Shown: positions 35,738 to 44,290, counted from the stretch's first letter. The stretch is DNA of 64,000 nucleotides from DATHRK01 sp035513295 (GCA_035513295.1 DATKCH010000013.1:20624-84623), one strand, 5' to 3'. Made by a program: numbers and translations. The notes: generated by a model not told the origin, from the letters alone.

Positions 35738-37752
35738 CGGGTCTCGGCGGCGGGGGCGTGGGTCAGGCGGATCGCGTCCCGCGCGAACCGGCCGGGACGC
35801 AGGCGGCCCCGGCCCGAAAGCAGCGAGATGAGGGCGCCGAGGCTCACGATCGTCCCGCCGATCCAGATCCATACCACGAGCGGCTCCACGAGCGCCTGGA
35901 TGGTCACCGACGAGCCGTCGCGCTCGAACGCCATCAGCACGAGGTACAGGTCCTGGTGCGGGCGCTCGCGGACCGCCGGCGTGGTGATCGGCTGGTCGCT
36001 CATGCGGTAGAAGTTCAGGCGCGGTCTCAGGACCTCGCGCGTCTCGCCGGCCCCGTCCAGGAGCGCCATGTCCGCCCAGACCACGAAGCGGCGCGGCTCC
36101 TCGCGGGCCGCGACCCCGTCGAAGCGCAGCGTGTAGCCCTCCACCTCGATGGTCTCGCCGGGCCGGAGGGTCCGCTCGACCTCGGTCCGGAAGGCCGAGG
36201 ACGCAGTGATGCCGACCGCCATGAGCAGGATCCCCAGGTGCGCCGTGTAGCCGCCGTAGCGCCTGCCGTTGGAGCGGACCAGCCGGACGAGCGCGGTGGC
36301 GGGGCCTTCGCCGTGCGCGCGCATGCGCGAGCGGGCGCCGAGCCAGAATTCGCCGAGGTTGGTGGCGCCGGCCCAGCCGGCGAACGTGAAGGCCGCGATC
36401 GCGTAAGGATTGCGGGTCCCCACGGCGAGCGTCGCGGCGAGCGAGGCCAGGGCGGCGAGCGCGGGAACCAGGAAGCGCTCGCGCAGTTCCTCGCGCGACG
36501 CGGCGCGCCACGGCAGCGCCGGGCCGACGCCCAGCAGGAACAGGAGCGCCACGATCAGCGGCAGCGTCATGCGGTTGAAGAACGGAGCGCCCACGCTGAC
36601 CTTCACCCCCCTCACCGCCTCCGCCACGAGCGGATAGACCGTGCCCAGGAGGACGGTGAATGTGAACACCGTCAGCACCAGGTTGTTGAGCAGGAACACG
36701 GTTTCGCGGCTCGCCCCGCCGGCGAGGCGTCCGGTGGACCCGAGGGCGGCGCTCCGGCCCATGAGGAGCGCCAGGGAGAACACCAGGCAGATCGCGATGA
36801 ATGACAGGAACCAGTAGCCGATCTCGCCCTCGGAGAACGCGTGGACCGACGCGACGATGCCGCTCCGGGTCAGGAACGTGCCGAAGATCGTGAGCAGGAA
36901 CGTCGCGATGATCAGACTCAGGTTCCAGACGCGCAGCAGCCCGCGCCGCTCCTCGACCATCGCCGAGTGCAGGAACGCGGTCGCCGTCAGCCAGGGCAGG
37001 AAGGACGCGTTCTCGACCGGGTCCCAGGCCCAGTATCCGCCCCAGCCCAGGACCTCGTAGGACCACCACATGCCCGCCATGATGGCGAGCGACAGGAACG
37101 CCCAGGCCGCCAGCGTCCAGCGCCGCGTCAGGCGCAGCCAGGCGCCGTCCTCGACGCGACCGCTGAGCAGCGCGCCGATGGCGAACGCGAACGGCACCGA
37201 CAGCCCGACGTAGCCGAGGTACAGCAGGGGCGGGTGGATCCCCATCAGGATGTGGTTCTGCAGCAGCGGGTTGGGCCCGGGGCCGTCCGCGGGGACGGGG
37301 CTCACGCGCACGAACGGGTCGGCGGGCCCGAGGAGCAGCAGGTAGAAGAATACGCCGATCAGGAGGAGGGTCGCGTTGGCGTAGGGCACGAGCGAGCCGT
37401 GCCGGTCGCGGTTGAGGAAGACCACGGCCGCGGAATACCCGGACAGGACCAGGCCCCAGAACAGGATCGACCCCTCCAGGGCGCCCCAGAGCGAGATGAC
37501 CGTGTAGAAGAGCGGCGTGGACCGGTTCCCGACCTGCGCGACGTACCCCACGCTGAAGTCGTGCGTCACGAGCGCGTAGACCATCGCCAGGTTGGCGACC
37601 AGCATGAGCGCGAACGTCGCGTGCGTCGCCAGTTGGGAGCTGCGCAGCAGGTCGGGACGGGCGCGCCGGACGCCCGCCACCGCGGCGAAGGCGCCGTACG
37701 CCGCGACCAGCAGGGCGGCCATGACCGCGCCGTGGCCGATCAGACGGGTCAC
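35734..37752 (-). CDS. ccmF: heme lyase subunit CcmF
   Basis: A 672-residue protein with some 14 membrane helices. The tryptophan-rich WWD-type loop that handles heme is MWWSYEVLGWGGYWAWDPV (near residues 227-245), followed by ENASFLPWLTATAFLHS. A large periplasmic domain precedes the last helix. CcmF attaches heme from holo-CcmE to apocytochrome c with CcmH. The length matches the family (about 650). The start is GTG at 37752. Confidence 0.95.
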   Translation of the reverse strand: MTRLIGHGAVMAALLVAAYGAFAAVAGVRRARPDLLRSSQLATHATFALMLVANLAMVYALVTHDFSVGYVAQVGNRSTPLFYTVISLWGALEGSILFWGLVLSGYSAAVVFLNRDRHGSLVPYANATLLLIGVFFYLLLLGPADPFVRVSPVPADGPGPNPLLQNHILMGIHPPLLYLGYVGLSVPFAFAIGALLSGRVEDGAWLRLTRRWTLAAWAFLSLAIMAGMWWSYEVLGWGGYWAWDPVENASFLPWLTATAFLHSAMVEERRGLLRVWNLSLIIATFLLTIFGTFLTRSGIVASVHAFSEGEIGYWFLSFIAICLVFSLALLMGRSAALGSTGRLAGGASRETVFLLNNLVLTVFTFTVLLGTVYPLVAEAVRGVKVSVGAPFFNRMTLPLIVALLFLLGVGPALPWRAASREELRERFLVPALAALASLAATLAVGTRNPYAIAAFTFAGWAGATNLGEFWLGARSRMRAHGEGPATALVRLVRSNGRRYGGYTAHLGILLMAVGITASSAFRTEVERTLRPGETIEVEGYTLRFDGVAAREEPRRFVVWADMALLDGAGETREVLRPRLNFYRMSDQPITTPAVRERPHQDLYLVLMAFERDGSSVTIQALVEPLVVWIWIGGTIVSLGALISLLSGRGRLRPGRFARDAIRLTHAPAAETR

Positions 37753-37789
37753 GCGCGCGCTCCCGCACGGCGGGGAGCCATGCCCGGCG

Positions 37790-38251
37790 TCACGAGCCGG
37801 CTTCCGGCCGGATCAGCTCCTGGTAGAGCTGCTCGGGCCGCTTCCCTTCCGCCGGAGCGCGATACTCGTTGGAGTGCTTCACCATGAGGTTGGTGGCGTG
37901 GAACTCGCCGTCGCCGCGCAGCCGGCCCTCCACGACCACCGCGATGCCCTCGCGGAACATCTGCGGCGGGGCCCCGCTGGCCTTCACGCGGTAGCTGCTC
38001 GCGCCGTCGGTGAGCTGGAAGCGGAGATCCAGCTCGTCGGCGTTCCAGGTCACGGTGCCCGGCGCCACCATCCCGCCCAGGCGCACGGGCGCGTCCACGG
38101 CGGAGCCGCTGCGCTCGGCGAGCTCGGTCGGGGTGACGAAGTAGACGAGGTTGTCGCCCAGCCCGCCCCACGCGAGGTAGCCGAAGCCGGTCAGAATGAC
38201 GATCAGGCCGGCCGCGAGGGTCAGCCGTTTGCCGCTCCGTCCAAGGCTCAT
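37790..38251 (-). CDS. ccmE: heme chaperone CcmE
   Basis: A 153-residue protein with one N-terminal helix (RLTLAAGLIVILTGFGYLAW) and an OB-fold. The covalent heme-binding histidine is His126 in MVKHSNEY with the partner Tyr130, the HX3Y spacing of E. coli CcmE (His130, Tyr134). It carries heme from CcmC to CcmF in the periplasm. The ATG overlaps the stop of the small ccmD gene (ATGA) and ccmF follows after 37 bases. Confidence 0.94.
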   Translation of the reverse strand: MSLGRSGKRLTLAAGLIVILTGFGYLAWGGLGDNLVYFVTPTELAERSGSAVDAPVRLGGMVAPGTVTWNADELDLRFQLTDGASSYRVKASGAPPQMFREGIAVVVEGRLRGDGEFHATNLMVKHSNEYRAPAEGKRPEQLYQELIRPEAGS

Positions 38252-38397
38252 GCGGTGTTCTCCGAGTTGGCGCCGAGCGCTTCTTCCAGCGCGCGCCGCG
38301 CGCTGCGCGCCCTGCGCATGACGTATCCCCAGTACGCGACCAGCGTTCCCCAGGTCAGCGCGTACGCCGCCGCGACGAAGCCCCACTCACCGGACAC
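38248..38397 (-). CDS. ccmD: small CcmD-like membrane protein
   Basis: A 49-residue protein starting at GTG 38397. It has one membrane helix (EWGFVAAAYALTWGTLVAYW) followed by a basic cytoplasmic tail with MRRARSARRALEEALG, the standard CcmD layout. CcmD stabilises the CcmABC complex that releases heme-loaded CcmE. It overlaps ccmC by 11 bases and ccmE by four, exactly between the two genes where ccmD is expected. Confidence 0.85.
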   Translation of the reverse strand: MSGEWGFVAAAYALTWGTLVAYWGYVMRRARSARRALEEALGANSENTA

Positions 38398-39157
38398 GGG
38401 TCGCCTCCGCGTTCAGGGCGCGCTCGTCCTCGATCGCCTCGACCGCCGCCTCCACGCGCGCGACCCTCCGTCTCAGCAGCACCAGATAGGCCCCCACGAA
38501 GAGCAGCGCGAACGCGTTCAGGCGCAGGCCCAGAGCGAACGACGGGTCCATCGTGGAGGGCGTCGACTGCACCTGGTGGAGCGTCCGCCACCAGCGCACG
38601 GACATGTACACGACGGGCACGCCGAGGGCGCCGAGGATGCCCACGATCGCGCTCCAGCGTGCGCGCCGCTCGCGATCGTCCACCAGCGCGCGCAGCGTCA
38701 GATAGCTCGCGAACACCAGGAACAGCACCAGCGTGGACGTGAGGCGCGCGTCCCAGGTCCACCAGACGCCCCAGGTGGGCTTTGCCCAGATCATCCCCTG
38801 CGCGAGCACGAGGCCGTTGAGCAGCGTGCCGACCTCGGCCGCCGAGGCGCCGAGCCGGTCCGCCGATTCGCTCCTCGTGGACAGGTACCAGACGCCGGCG
38901 ACGAGCACGGCGAAGAAAGACAGGAACGCGATCCACGCCGAGGGCACGTGCACGTACAGGATCTTCTGCAGGTCGCCCATGTCGCGCGCCGGCAGCGTGG
39001 TGAGGCCGTACCACTGGGCGCCCGCGAAGAAGAGCGCGGCGGCCACGCCGAACAGCGCGAGCGCGGGTCCCGGCCCGAGCAGCGACCCCCTCGAGCGCTC
39101 GACCCACTCGGGAACGATGGCCTCTCGTCGCACGGCGATGCCTTCCCGGTCCGTCAT
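38387..39157 (-). CDS. ccmC: heme exporter/ligation protein CcmC
   Basis: A 256-residue six-helix protein. The heme-handling WWD loop reads WGVWWTWDARLTS near residues 128-140, flanked by the conserved HVPSAWIAFLSFF and MSVRWWRTLHQ histidines. CcmC loads heme onto CcmE in the periplasm. The length is normal. It is separated from ccmB by 22 bases and its end overlaps ccmD. Confidence 0.95.
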   Translation of the reverse strand: MTDREGIAVRREAIVPEWVERSRGSLLGPGPALALFGVAAALFFAGAQWYGLTTLPARDMGDLQKILYVHVPSAWIAFLSFFAVLVAGVWYLSTRSESADRLGASAAEVGTLLNGLVLAQGMIWAKPTWGVWWTWDARLTSTLVLFLVFASYLTLRALVDDRERRARWSAIVGILGALGVPVVYMSVRWWRTLHQVQSTPSTMDPSFALGLRLNAFALLFVGAYLVLLRRRVARVEAAVEAIEDERALNAEATRVR

Positions 39158-39179
39158 GGTGACGCTCCCGTCACGGCCC

Positions 39180-39920
39180 TCAGTCTTCCAGTACCGCGCC
39201 GAACAGCAGGTACGCGGCCGCGAGGAATATGGCGTCGAAGCCCGCCAGCAGGCCCAACCAGTTCACCTGCGCCGCGACCGGGTCTCCGACCAGCGCGACA
39301 TGCGTCCCCTTGACCGCCGCGATGACGAGCGGCGCCAGCATCGGGAAGAGCAGCAGCGGCAGCAACACCTCGCGCGCGCGCACGCGGCTCGCCATGCCCG
39401 CGTAGAAGGTGCCCAGGGCGACCACGCCCACGGTCCCGAGCGCCAGGATCGGCACCAGACGGCCCAGGGCCCCGAGAATCGGCAGCCGATACAGGACTCC
39501 CGCCATCGGCACGACCGCCGCCTCGACCGCGAGCACGAAGGCGAGGGCGCCCAGGAACTTACCCAGGAACAGGGAGCGCCGGTCGCCGGGATAGAGCAGC
39601 AGGACGTCCAGCGCGCCGTCCTCCAGCTCGAATTGATAGGCCCGGCCGAACGCCAGCACAGAGCTGAAGATCACCGTGATCCACAGGACTCCGGCGGCCG
39701 CCTGGGTGAGCGCCTCCTGGTCGGGACCCAGCGCGAAGCCGAACAGCACCAGCATGAGCGCAGCGAACGCGACCACCGCGCCGAAATTGGCGCGCGTGCG
39801 CGCCTCCACGAGCACGTCCTTCCACGCCAAGGCGAGGACACGCGTCGATTCCCCCACGCGCCGCTCGGCGCGCGGCGCGGACGCCAGCGGCCCAACGACG
39901 CCGGACGGCGGCGCTCTCAC
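39180..39920 (-). CDS. ccmB: heme exporter membrane subunit CcmB
   Basis: A 246-residue protein with about six helices after a 25-residue N-terminal tail. Features include LALAWKDVLVEARTRANFG at the start, RAYQFELEDGALDVLLLYP and LPLLLFPMLAPLVIAAVKG. CcmB is the permease partner of the CcmA ATPase; together they free holo-CcmE from CcmCD. The GTG start overlaps the ccmA stop. Confidence 0.92.
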   Translation of the reverse strand: MRAPPSGVVGPLASAPRAERRVGESTRVLALAWKDVLVEARTRANFGAVVAFAALMLVLFGFALGPDQEALTQAAAGVLWITVIFSSVLAFGRAYQFELEDGALDVLLLYPGDRRSLFLGKFLGALAFVLAVEAAVVPMAGVLYRLPILGALGRLVPILALGTVGVVALGTFYAGMASRVRAREVLLPLLLFPMLAPLVIAAVKGTHVALVGDPVAAQVNWLGLLAGFDAIFLAAAYLLFGAVLED

Positions 39921-40648
39921 CGCCCCACCAGCCGGGGCACGCCTGGGCTCGCGCCTTCGGCCTCGGGGCGCGCGGCGATGCGACCCTCCTCCAGCCAGAC
40001 CGTGCGGTCCACGATGCGGGCCGCGCGCTCCAGGTCGTGCGTGGCCACCAGGACCGAGCCCCCGCCGGCCGAGACGTCGCGCGCCACCGACTCCAGCAGC
40101 TCCAGCCCGGCGGCGTCGAAGCTCGCGAACGGCTCGTCCAGCAGCAGCAGCGCCGGCGGCGCGAGCAGCAGCCGGCCCAGCGCCAGGCGCCGGCGCATCC
40201 CCGACGACAGCCCGCGCACGCGCCGGTGCGCGGCGTCCGACAGCGCGACGCGCTCGAGCATGGCGTCGATGCGCGGCCGGTCCAGCCCGAGGCCGAGCAT
40301 GCGCGAGGCGAACGCGAGGTTCTGGAACGGCGTGAGGTCCTCGTAGAGGCCCGTGCGATGGGCGAGCAGGCCAACGCGCGCGCGCGCGGCCTCCGCGTCC
40401 GCGACCAGGTCGTGCCCGAACACCGCTCCCCCGCCCCGCGTGGGCCGCAGCAGCGTCGCGGCGACCCGTAGCAGCGTCGTCTTGCCGCTCCCGTTCGGGC
40501 CCGCGAGGGCGACCGCCTCGCCGGGGGCGACGTCCAGGTCCACGCCGCGCAGCGCCCAGTTCCTCTCGAACCTGCGCGCGACGCCCCGCAGCGCGAGCGC
40601 GCGCAGAGGCTTCGGCGCAGCGGGGACCGGCGGCGTCACCGAGATCAC
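39917..40648 (-). CDS. ccmA: cytochrome c biogenesis ABC ATPase CcmA
   Basis: A 243-residue ABC ATPase. Walker A is LAGPNGSGKTTLLR, the signature is VRGLSSGMRRRLALGRLL, Walker B is ALLLLDEPFASFD and the H-loop is VATHDLERAARI. The SSGM variant of the signature is typical of CcmA. A GTG at 40648 overlaps the lemA stop; a second GTG nine bases on is an alternative. It is the first ccm gene of the run. Confidence 0.92.
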   Translation of the reverse strand: MISVTPPVPAAPKPLRALALRGVARRFERNWALRGVDLDVAPGEAVALAGPNGSGKTTLLRVAATLLRPTRGGGAVFGHDLVADAEAARARVGLLAHRTGLYEDLTPFQNLAFASRMLGLGLDRPRIDAMLERVALSDAAHRRVRGLSSGMRRRLALGRLLLAPPALLLLDEPFASFDAAGLELLESVARDVSAGGGSVLVATHDLERAARIVDRTVWLEEGRIAARPEAEGASPGVPRLVGR

Positions 40649-41229
40649 CTGTCGAAGTCCACGGTCGGGGCCTCCAGGGCCTCCGGTGGCGCCTCGAACG
40701 GTTCGCGCCGGTCCGCGCCGATCACCTTGGCCGTGATCACCTGCGGGAACTGGCGGATGTAGGAATTGTGGACCTGGACGGCCTCGTTGTAGTCCTGACG
40801 CGAGACGCTGATGCGGTTCTCCGTCTCGGTGAGCTCGTCCTGCAGGGCGCGGAAGTTCTCGTTGGCGGTGAGGTCGGGGTAGGCCTCGACCGCGACGTTG
40901 ATGAACAGCCGCATGCTGCGCGCGACCTCGGCGGACAGCTGGCTGAGCTGGTCCGGATCCACCCCGGAGCTCACGCCCTCGGCGAGCTGCTCGCTGGCCT
41001 CCGCGAGCCCGGCGCGCGCGCGCGCCACTTGCGTGAACGTCTCCTGCTGGAATTCCGCGGCCTCGTCGACGGTCGCGACGAGGTTCGGGATCAGGTCGTT
41101 GCGGCGCATCAGCTCGGTCTCGACGTTCGCCCGCATCTGATCGACCTGCTCGTCCAGCGCCTGAATGCGGTTGTAGCCGCAGCCGCCGAGCGAGATCGCC
41201 AGCGGGATCAAGAGCCACCGTGCGTTCAT
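40645..41229 (-). CDS. LemA family lipoprotein
   Basis: A 194-residue protein with a lipoprotein-type signal (LLIPLAISLGGC) and a helical LemA domain: VETELMRRNDLIPNLVATVDEAA and FINVAVEAYPDLTANENFRALQDEL are the family blocks. LemA proteins are membrane-anchored helical bundles of uncertain role, often paired with TPM-domain proteins, as here two genes upstream. GGAGG precedes the ATG, which overlaps the nucleotidyltransferase stop. Confidence 0.9.
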   Translation of the reverse strand: MNARWLLIPLAISLGGCGYNRIQALDEQVDQMRANVETELMRRNDLIPNLVATVDEAAEFQQETFTQVARARAGLAEASEQLAEGVSSGVDPDQLSQLSAEVARSMRLFINVAVEAYPDLTANENFRALQDELTETENRISVSRQDYNEAVQVHNSYIRQFPQVITAKVIGADRREPFEAPPEALEAPTVDFDR

Positions 41230-41981
41230 GTTCCGGGTTCCTCCGTGGGATCGTTGCCGTGCCGACGGTCCAGGCCGTCCACGTACCGCACCGTCCGTTC
41301 CGCGAGACGGTAGTAGCTCTCCACCTCGGGGTGCGAGAGTGGTCGGGCCGGCGCGGCGCCGGCCCGCCGCGCGACGCGGGCCTCGACGAAGCCCGCCGGA
41401 TCCCCCCCGACGACCTCGGCCGCTTCCTCGATCACGCGCACGGGGTCCGCCGGCACGGCCCGCCCCGCGAGGCGAAGCGTGCACCGGAAGTAGGCCTCGA
41501 ACGACGGCAGCGCGCGCAGCAACAGGGCGCCGACGTCGCGCGGGTGCTCGGCCGACACCATCAGGGTGTCGTGCAGCCGGATCAGGCTGGCGCGCAGCTC
41601 GAGCTCCAGCTGGAAGCGGAGCGCCCGCGACGCCACCGTGACGCCCTCCAGCGGGTCGGCGCCGCGCAACACCTCGCGATGGTCCAGCATGTCGGAGATC
41701 TCGACCGCGAACACGTCGGACGCCCGCTTCCAGTCCGCCACGTCCACGAGCATCGGCGGGGTGTTGCCCAGCTCGACCCAGCGCCGGGCGTGCGGCCCCG
41801 CGCTGGTCAGGTCCTCCATCCGGATGCCATCGACCAGCAGCAGGAGGTTGATGTCGCTGACGCCGGGGATGGCGTCACCGCGCGCGACCGATCCGTGCAG
41901 GACCGCCGACCGCAGGCGCGCACCCCACGCGCCTTCCACGTCGGCCAGGAACCTGCGCGCCGTTTCCCGGGGATCCGCCAT
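41226..41981 (-). CDS. nucleotidyltransferase-domain protein
   Basis: A 251-residue protein. The N-terminal polymerase-beta-type nucleotidyltransferase motif is LHGSVARGDAIPGVSDINLL (about residues 28-47); the second acidic position of the usual SDxD is Asn, which also occurs in aminoglycoside-type relatives. The C-terminal half is helical. The substrate is unknown; transfer of a nucleotide to a small molecule is the family role. It sits between the TPM gene and lemA with ten-base and overlapping junctions. Confidence 0.75.
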   Translation of the reverse strand: MADPRETARRFLADVEGAWGARLRSAVLHGSVARGDAIPGVSDINLLLLVDGIRMEDLTSAGPHARRWVELGNTPPMLVDVADWKRASDVFAVEISDMLDHREVLRGADPLEGVTVASRALRFQLELELRASLIRLHDTLMVSAEHPRDVGALLLRALPSFEAYFRCTLRLAGRAVPADPVRVIEEAAEVVGGDPAGFVEARVARRAGAAPARPLSHPEVESYYRLAERTVRYVDGLDRRHGNDPTEEPGT

Positions 41982-41991
41982 TCGTCGCTCC

Positions 41992-42924
41992 TTACCAGCT
42001 TCCGCCCGCGCCGCCGCCCCCGAATCCTCCGCCGCCGCCGAACCCGCCGAACCCGCCGCCGCCGAAGCCCCCTCCCCCGCCGCCGAAGCCACCCCAGCCA
42101 CCGCGGTGGCGTCCGCCCATGGGGATCGGCAGGAAGACGATCGGCGATCGACGCCGGCGTCCGCCCCCGCCCGGACCCCCGCCTCCGCGCCGCGCGATCG
42201 ACAGGACCACGAACAGGATGAAGGCGATCATCAGCACCGTCCCGATGCTGACGCCCCCGGTCCTTTCGCGCGCGGCCTGCCGGAGCTCGGGGATCTCGCC
42301 CGTCAGCTCGAAATCGAAGGCTTCGGCGTACTCCAGCGCCAGCGCACCGACCGTCAGAAAGATGCCCTGTCCGTAATCCTGGCGGCGGAACTCCGGGATC
42401 GCGAGCCGGTCGCGGATCTGGCCCGCCTCGGCGGCGGTGATGAAGGCGTTGGCTCCGCGCGCCGTCGCGATGAAGAAGTGCCCGCGCCCGTCGGGCGAGG
42501 ACTCGCGCGGCACCACCAGCACGACGACGCCCGTCCGGCGCCTTTCGTCGCCGATCGCGCCCCGCGCCCCGACGCCCCAGTCGTCGCCGATGCCGCGCGC
42601 GACCTGCTCCGCCGCCCGGCCCTCGAGCGACTCGAGCGTCACCACCACGATCTCGCCGCCGGACTTGGCGCGCACCTCGTCGATGATGCTCTGGGTGCGC
42701 GCCTCGGCCTCGGCCGGGATGACATCCGCGAAGTCGTTGATGAAGCCGACGGGCTCGGGGATGTCCTGGGCGGCGGCCGGGAGGGCGGCAGGGACCGGGG
42801 ACAGAGCCAGGGCCGCCGCGCCGCACGCGCGGCGAAACGCGCCCCGCGCCGCGCGCGCCCGCGATCCCGGGGGTGGCGCGGAGGGCCCGCACATCCTAAG
42901 AACGGTCCGGCCGCATGCGCTCAT
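41992..42924 (-). CDS. TPM-domain membrane protein with a glycine-rich tail (YgcG-like)
   Basis: A 310-residue protein: an N-terminal signal region ending near PAALPAAAQ, a TPM domain from about 55 to 200 (FINDFADVIPAEAEARTQSII; TGVVVLVVPRESSPDGRGHFFI), a membrane helix (SIGTVLMIAFILFVVLSIA) and a Gly/Phe-rich C-terminus finishing GGGGAGGSW. This is the layout of YgcG-type proteins that accompany LemA. An ATG ten codons downstream (42894) is an alternative start. It is the last host gene before the island. Confidence 0.85.
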   Translation of the reverse strand: MSACGRTVLRMCGPSAPPPGSRARAARGAFRRACGAAALALSPVPAALPAAAQDIPEPVGFINDFADVIPAEAEARTQSIIDEVRAKSGGEIVVVTLESLEGRAAEQVARGIGDDWGVGARGAIGDERRRTGVVVLVVPRESSPDGRGHFFIATARGANAFITAAEAGQIRDRLAIPEFRRQDYGQGIFLTVGALALEYAEAFDFELTGEIPELRQAARERTGGVSIGTVLMIAFILFVVLSIARRGGGGPGGGGRRRRSPIVFLPIPMGGRHRGGWGGFGGGGGGFGGGGFGGFGGGGGFGGGGAGGSW

Positions 42925-42985
42925 CGCTCGTTGGCCCGTGGGTCGACGGCATCGCCTTCCCCCGTTGTGCCCCTCTCGCTCGAAG

Positions 42986-43030
42986 TGCCCCCGGCGCGAC
43001 TCGAACGCGCGACCTTGGGATTAGGAATCC
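42986..43030. repeat. attL, displaced 3' half of tRNA-Arg
   Basis: A 45-bp copy identical to 63754-63798, running from the discriminator end of the tRNA to the anticodon stem. It begins TGCCCCCGGCGCGACTCG and ends TTAGGAATCC. The sequence after it (GTTCCAGG) does not continue the tRNA, so this is not a functional tRNA gene. It marks the left junction between host and island. Confidence 0.93.
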
Positions 43031-43144
43031 GTTCCAGGCTTCCGCGCCCTTCCGCGCCGAAACGCGATGTGCTGCAACCGCGCGGCTTCCGTGTCGCCCC
43101 CTTCCCCGCCCGTCTGCGCCTGACCGCGCCGATCTGCGGCCTCG

Positions 43145-43164
43145 TGACCCCAATCTGACCCCAA
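43145..43164 (+). promoter_or_regulatory. paired TGACCCCAA motifs, candidate integrase arm-binding sites (left end)
   Basis: Two copies of TGACCCCAA at 43145 and 43156 are spaced by 11 bases, one helical turn. The same pair with the same spacing occurs at 63663 and 63674 near the other end. Arm-type sites of tyrosine integrases sit inside the element within about 100-150 bp of the core, as here. The surrounding 43031-43251 shows no convincing gene. Confidence 0.5.
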
Positions 43165-43251
43165 GTGTTGTTTCTCGGGCCTGCGCCTGCCATGATCCGG
43201 CCAACCTCCGCCAGCCGCGTTCGGCGAAGCTAGGAGGCCAGGGCGGTCAAA

Positions 43252-43413
43252 ATGGCGGCCAGAGCAGGCGCAGCCAAGCGTCTGCTCCTCCCGGACCCAG
43301 CAGAGGCGGGGCCCTGCTGGGAGCTCGCACACCAGGTGGGTGTGAGGCGGGGGCCCGACGGCCAGCGTGCCGATGGCCACGGTCCGTTGGCGGGCGCCAG
43401 CAAGGGCGCCTGA
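43252..43413 (+). CDS. possible small protein at the island left end
   Basis: A 53-codon frame starting MAARAGAAKRLLLPDPAEAG with AGGAGG about 14 bases upstream of the ATG. No domain is recognised and the composition is not strongly protein-like. The element end is otherwise empty here. It may be a chance open frame. Confidence 0.25.
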   Translation: MAARAGAAKRLLLPDPAEAGPCWELAHQVGVRRGPDGQRADGHGPLAGASKGA

Positions 43414-43472
43414 AACAAGTGCACACCGAGCAGGAACGCTCGGGGCCCCGGGCCCAGCTCCGGACTTCAGCA

Positions 43473-43580
43473 ATGAAAGCCGAAGTGAGGCTTGTGAGGG
43501 TTGAGCTGACGGTGACCGTCCGGCTCGAGAGGCTGGTGTTATACCTGCTGATCGGATTGGGCGCGGTCCTGAGGCTCTAG
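43473..43580 (+). CDS. possible small hydrophobic peptide
   Basis: A 35-codon frame with a basic/acidic N-terminal part and a hydrophobic C-terminus (RLVLYLLIGLGAVLRL). It lies directly before the hairpin at 43586. An upstream in-frame GTG at 43419 would make it 53 residues. There is no clear ribosome site, so support is weak. A short toxin-like or membrane peptide is possible. Confidence 0.3.
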   Translation: MKAEVRLVRVELTVTVRLERLVLYLLIGLGAVLRL

Positions 43581-43585
43581 CAAGC

Positions 43586-43624
43586 GGAAGGGGGCGAGGT
43601 CCTCGCCGACCTACGCCCCCTTCC
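43586..43624. terminator. strong hairpin, probable intrinsic terminator
   Basis: GGAAGGGGGCG (43586-43596) pairs perfectly with CGCCCCCTTCC (43614-43624); an inner AGGT/ACCT pair extends the stem. A pyrimidine run (CTTTCC) follows on the plus strand rather than a clean U-tract. It also covers the 3' end of the frameshifted minus-strand gene, so it may terminate in either direction. Confidence 0.6.
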
Positions 43625-43854
43625 CTTTCCTGGCGTCCTCGCGCCGCTGGAGCCGTTCAGCGGCCAGGCGGACCGTGTTCCCGGTCCACGCTCCGGCCGC
43701 CCGGCCTGCGGTGGCCGGCGGCGTGGAGCTCGGTGGCGATCGTGCCGTAGCCGGTACCGTCGACGAACCGCCGCCGCCAGATCCAGCGCAGGGCCTTCTC
43801 GTGGCGGTCGCGATCCGTCAACCGCGCCGCACCCGGATCCGGCCCACGAGCCAC
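43611..43854 (-). pseudogene. frameshifted recombinase-tail/HTH-like gene
   Basis: From GTG 43854 the minus strand codes DRDRHEKALRWIWRRRFVDG, then GYGTIATELHAAGHRRPGGR. This resembles the helical 'recombinase' region of large serine recombinases (a GYG.IA..L...G.RR.GG pattern). The expected continuation, WTGNTVRLAAERLQRRED to a TAG at 43611, is present but one base out of frame near 43716; in the first frame the protein stops at 43657. A single-base indel would restore an 81-residue protein. It may be a decayed gene, a sequencing error, or a programmed shift. Confidence 0.45.
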
Positions 43855-43930
43855 ACCCGGCCCGGGCGCCGGCGGCCGAGAAGGACCAGGAGGACCGCCC
43901 GGGTATTCCTGCGGGAATCGACCGCGGCCC

Positions 43931-44239
43931 TCACGTCGACGCCTCGAGCGCCGCGCCCGGGTTCGTGACGCTCGTCGGGAACAGCTCCCGCCAGACGCGC
44001 AACGTCTGGAACGCCGTCCACACCGCGACCTCCTCCGCGGCGAGCGCCGGCATGCGCTCGAAGGCCTCCTCGAGCGTCTCGGGCGGCGCCACCCCCTTCT
44101 CCTCCGCGATTCCGCGGGTGTGCTTCAGCGCGTCCGGGTAGCCGCGCCGGCGGCCCTCCTGGATCATCTCGTCGACGAGCCCCTCGAGCTCCTCGAGTGA
44201 CCTGGGCCCGGTGTACGTCGTCCCGTTCGTGTTCTCCAC
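43931..44239 (-). CDS. hypothetical helical protein
   Basis: A 102-residue acidic protein beginning MENTNGTTYTGPRSLEELEG with several amphipathic helices (VDEMIQEGRRRGYPDALKHT; PALAAEEVAVWTAFQTLRVW). A GGAGGTGCAC sequence precedes the ATG. A consensus-quality minus promoter at 44378-44406 and a palindrome at 44272-44290 lie upstream. No family is recognised. It is transcribed divergently from the cargo operon that starts with an HTH gene. Confidence 0.6.
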   Translation of the reverse strand: MENTNGTTYTGPRSLEELEGLVDEMIQEGRRRGYPDALKHTRGIAEEKGVAPPETLEEAFERMPALAAEEVAVWTAFQTLRVWRELFPTSVTNPGAALEAST

Positions 44240-44271
44240 GGTGCACCTCCGGTGTTGCCCGGAGACCCGCG

Positions 44272-44290
44272 GGATAGCAACTTGCTATCC
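44272..44290. promoter_or_regulatory. 19-bp palindrome, candidate operator
   Basis: GGATAGCA-ACT-TGCTATCC is a perfect inverted repeat with 8-bp arms, in the divergent region between the minus-strand hypothetical gene and the HTH gene. There is no T-tract, so an operator is more likely than a terminator. The HTH protein at 44446 is the obvious candidate binder. Confidence 0.5.

Noticed and set aside
41226..41981. Calling the nucleotidyltransferase catalytically dead because the motif reads SDIN
   Set aside because: Related aminoglycoside-type nucleotidyltransferases also vary at this position and other acidic residues could complete the site; the sequence does not decide it.
42986..43030. 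A second tRNA-Arg gene at the left end of the island
   Set aside because: Only the 3' half is present; the D arm and 5' acceptor strand are missing, so it is an att fragment.
42915..43580. A 221-codon plus-strand frame crossing attL
   Set aside because: It runs through the att core and tRNA fragment, has no domain and an Arg/Pro/Ala-rich composition; only its last 35 codons were kept as a weak candidate.
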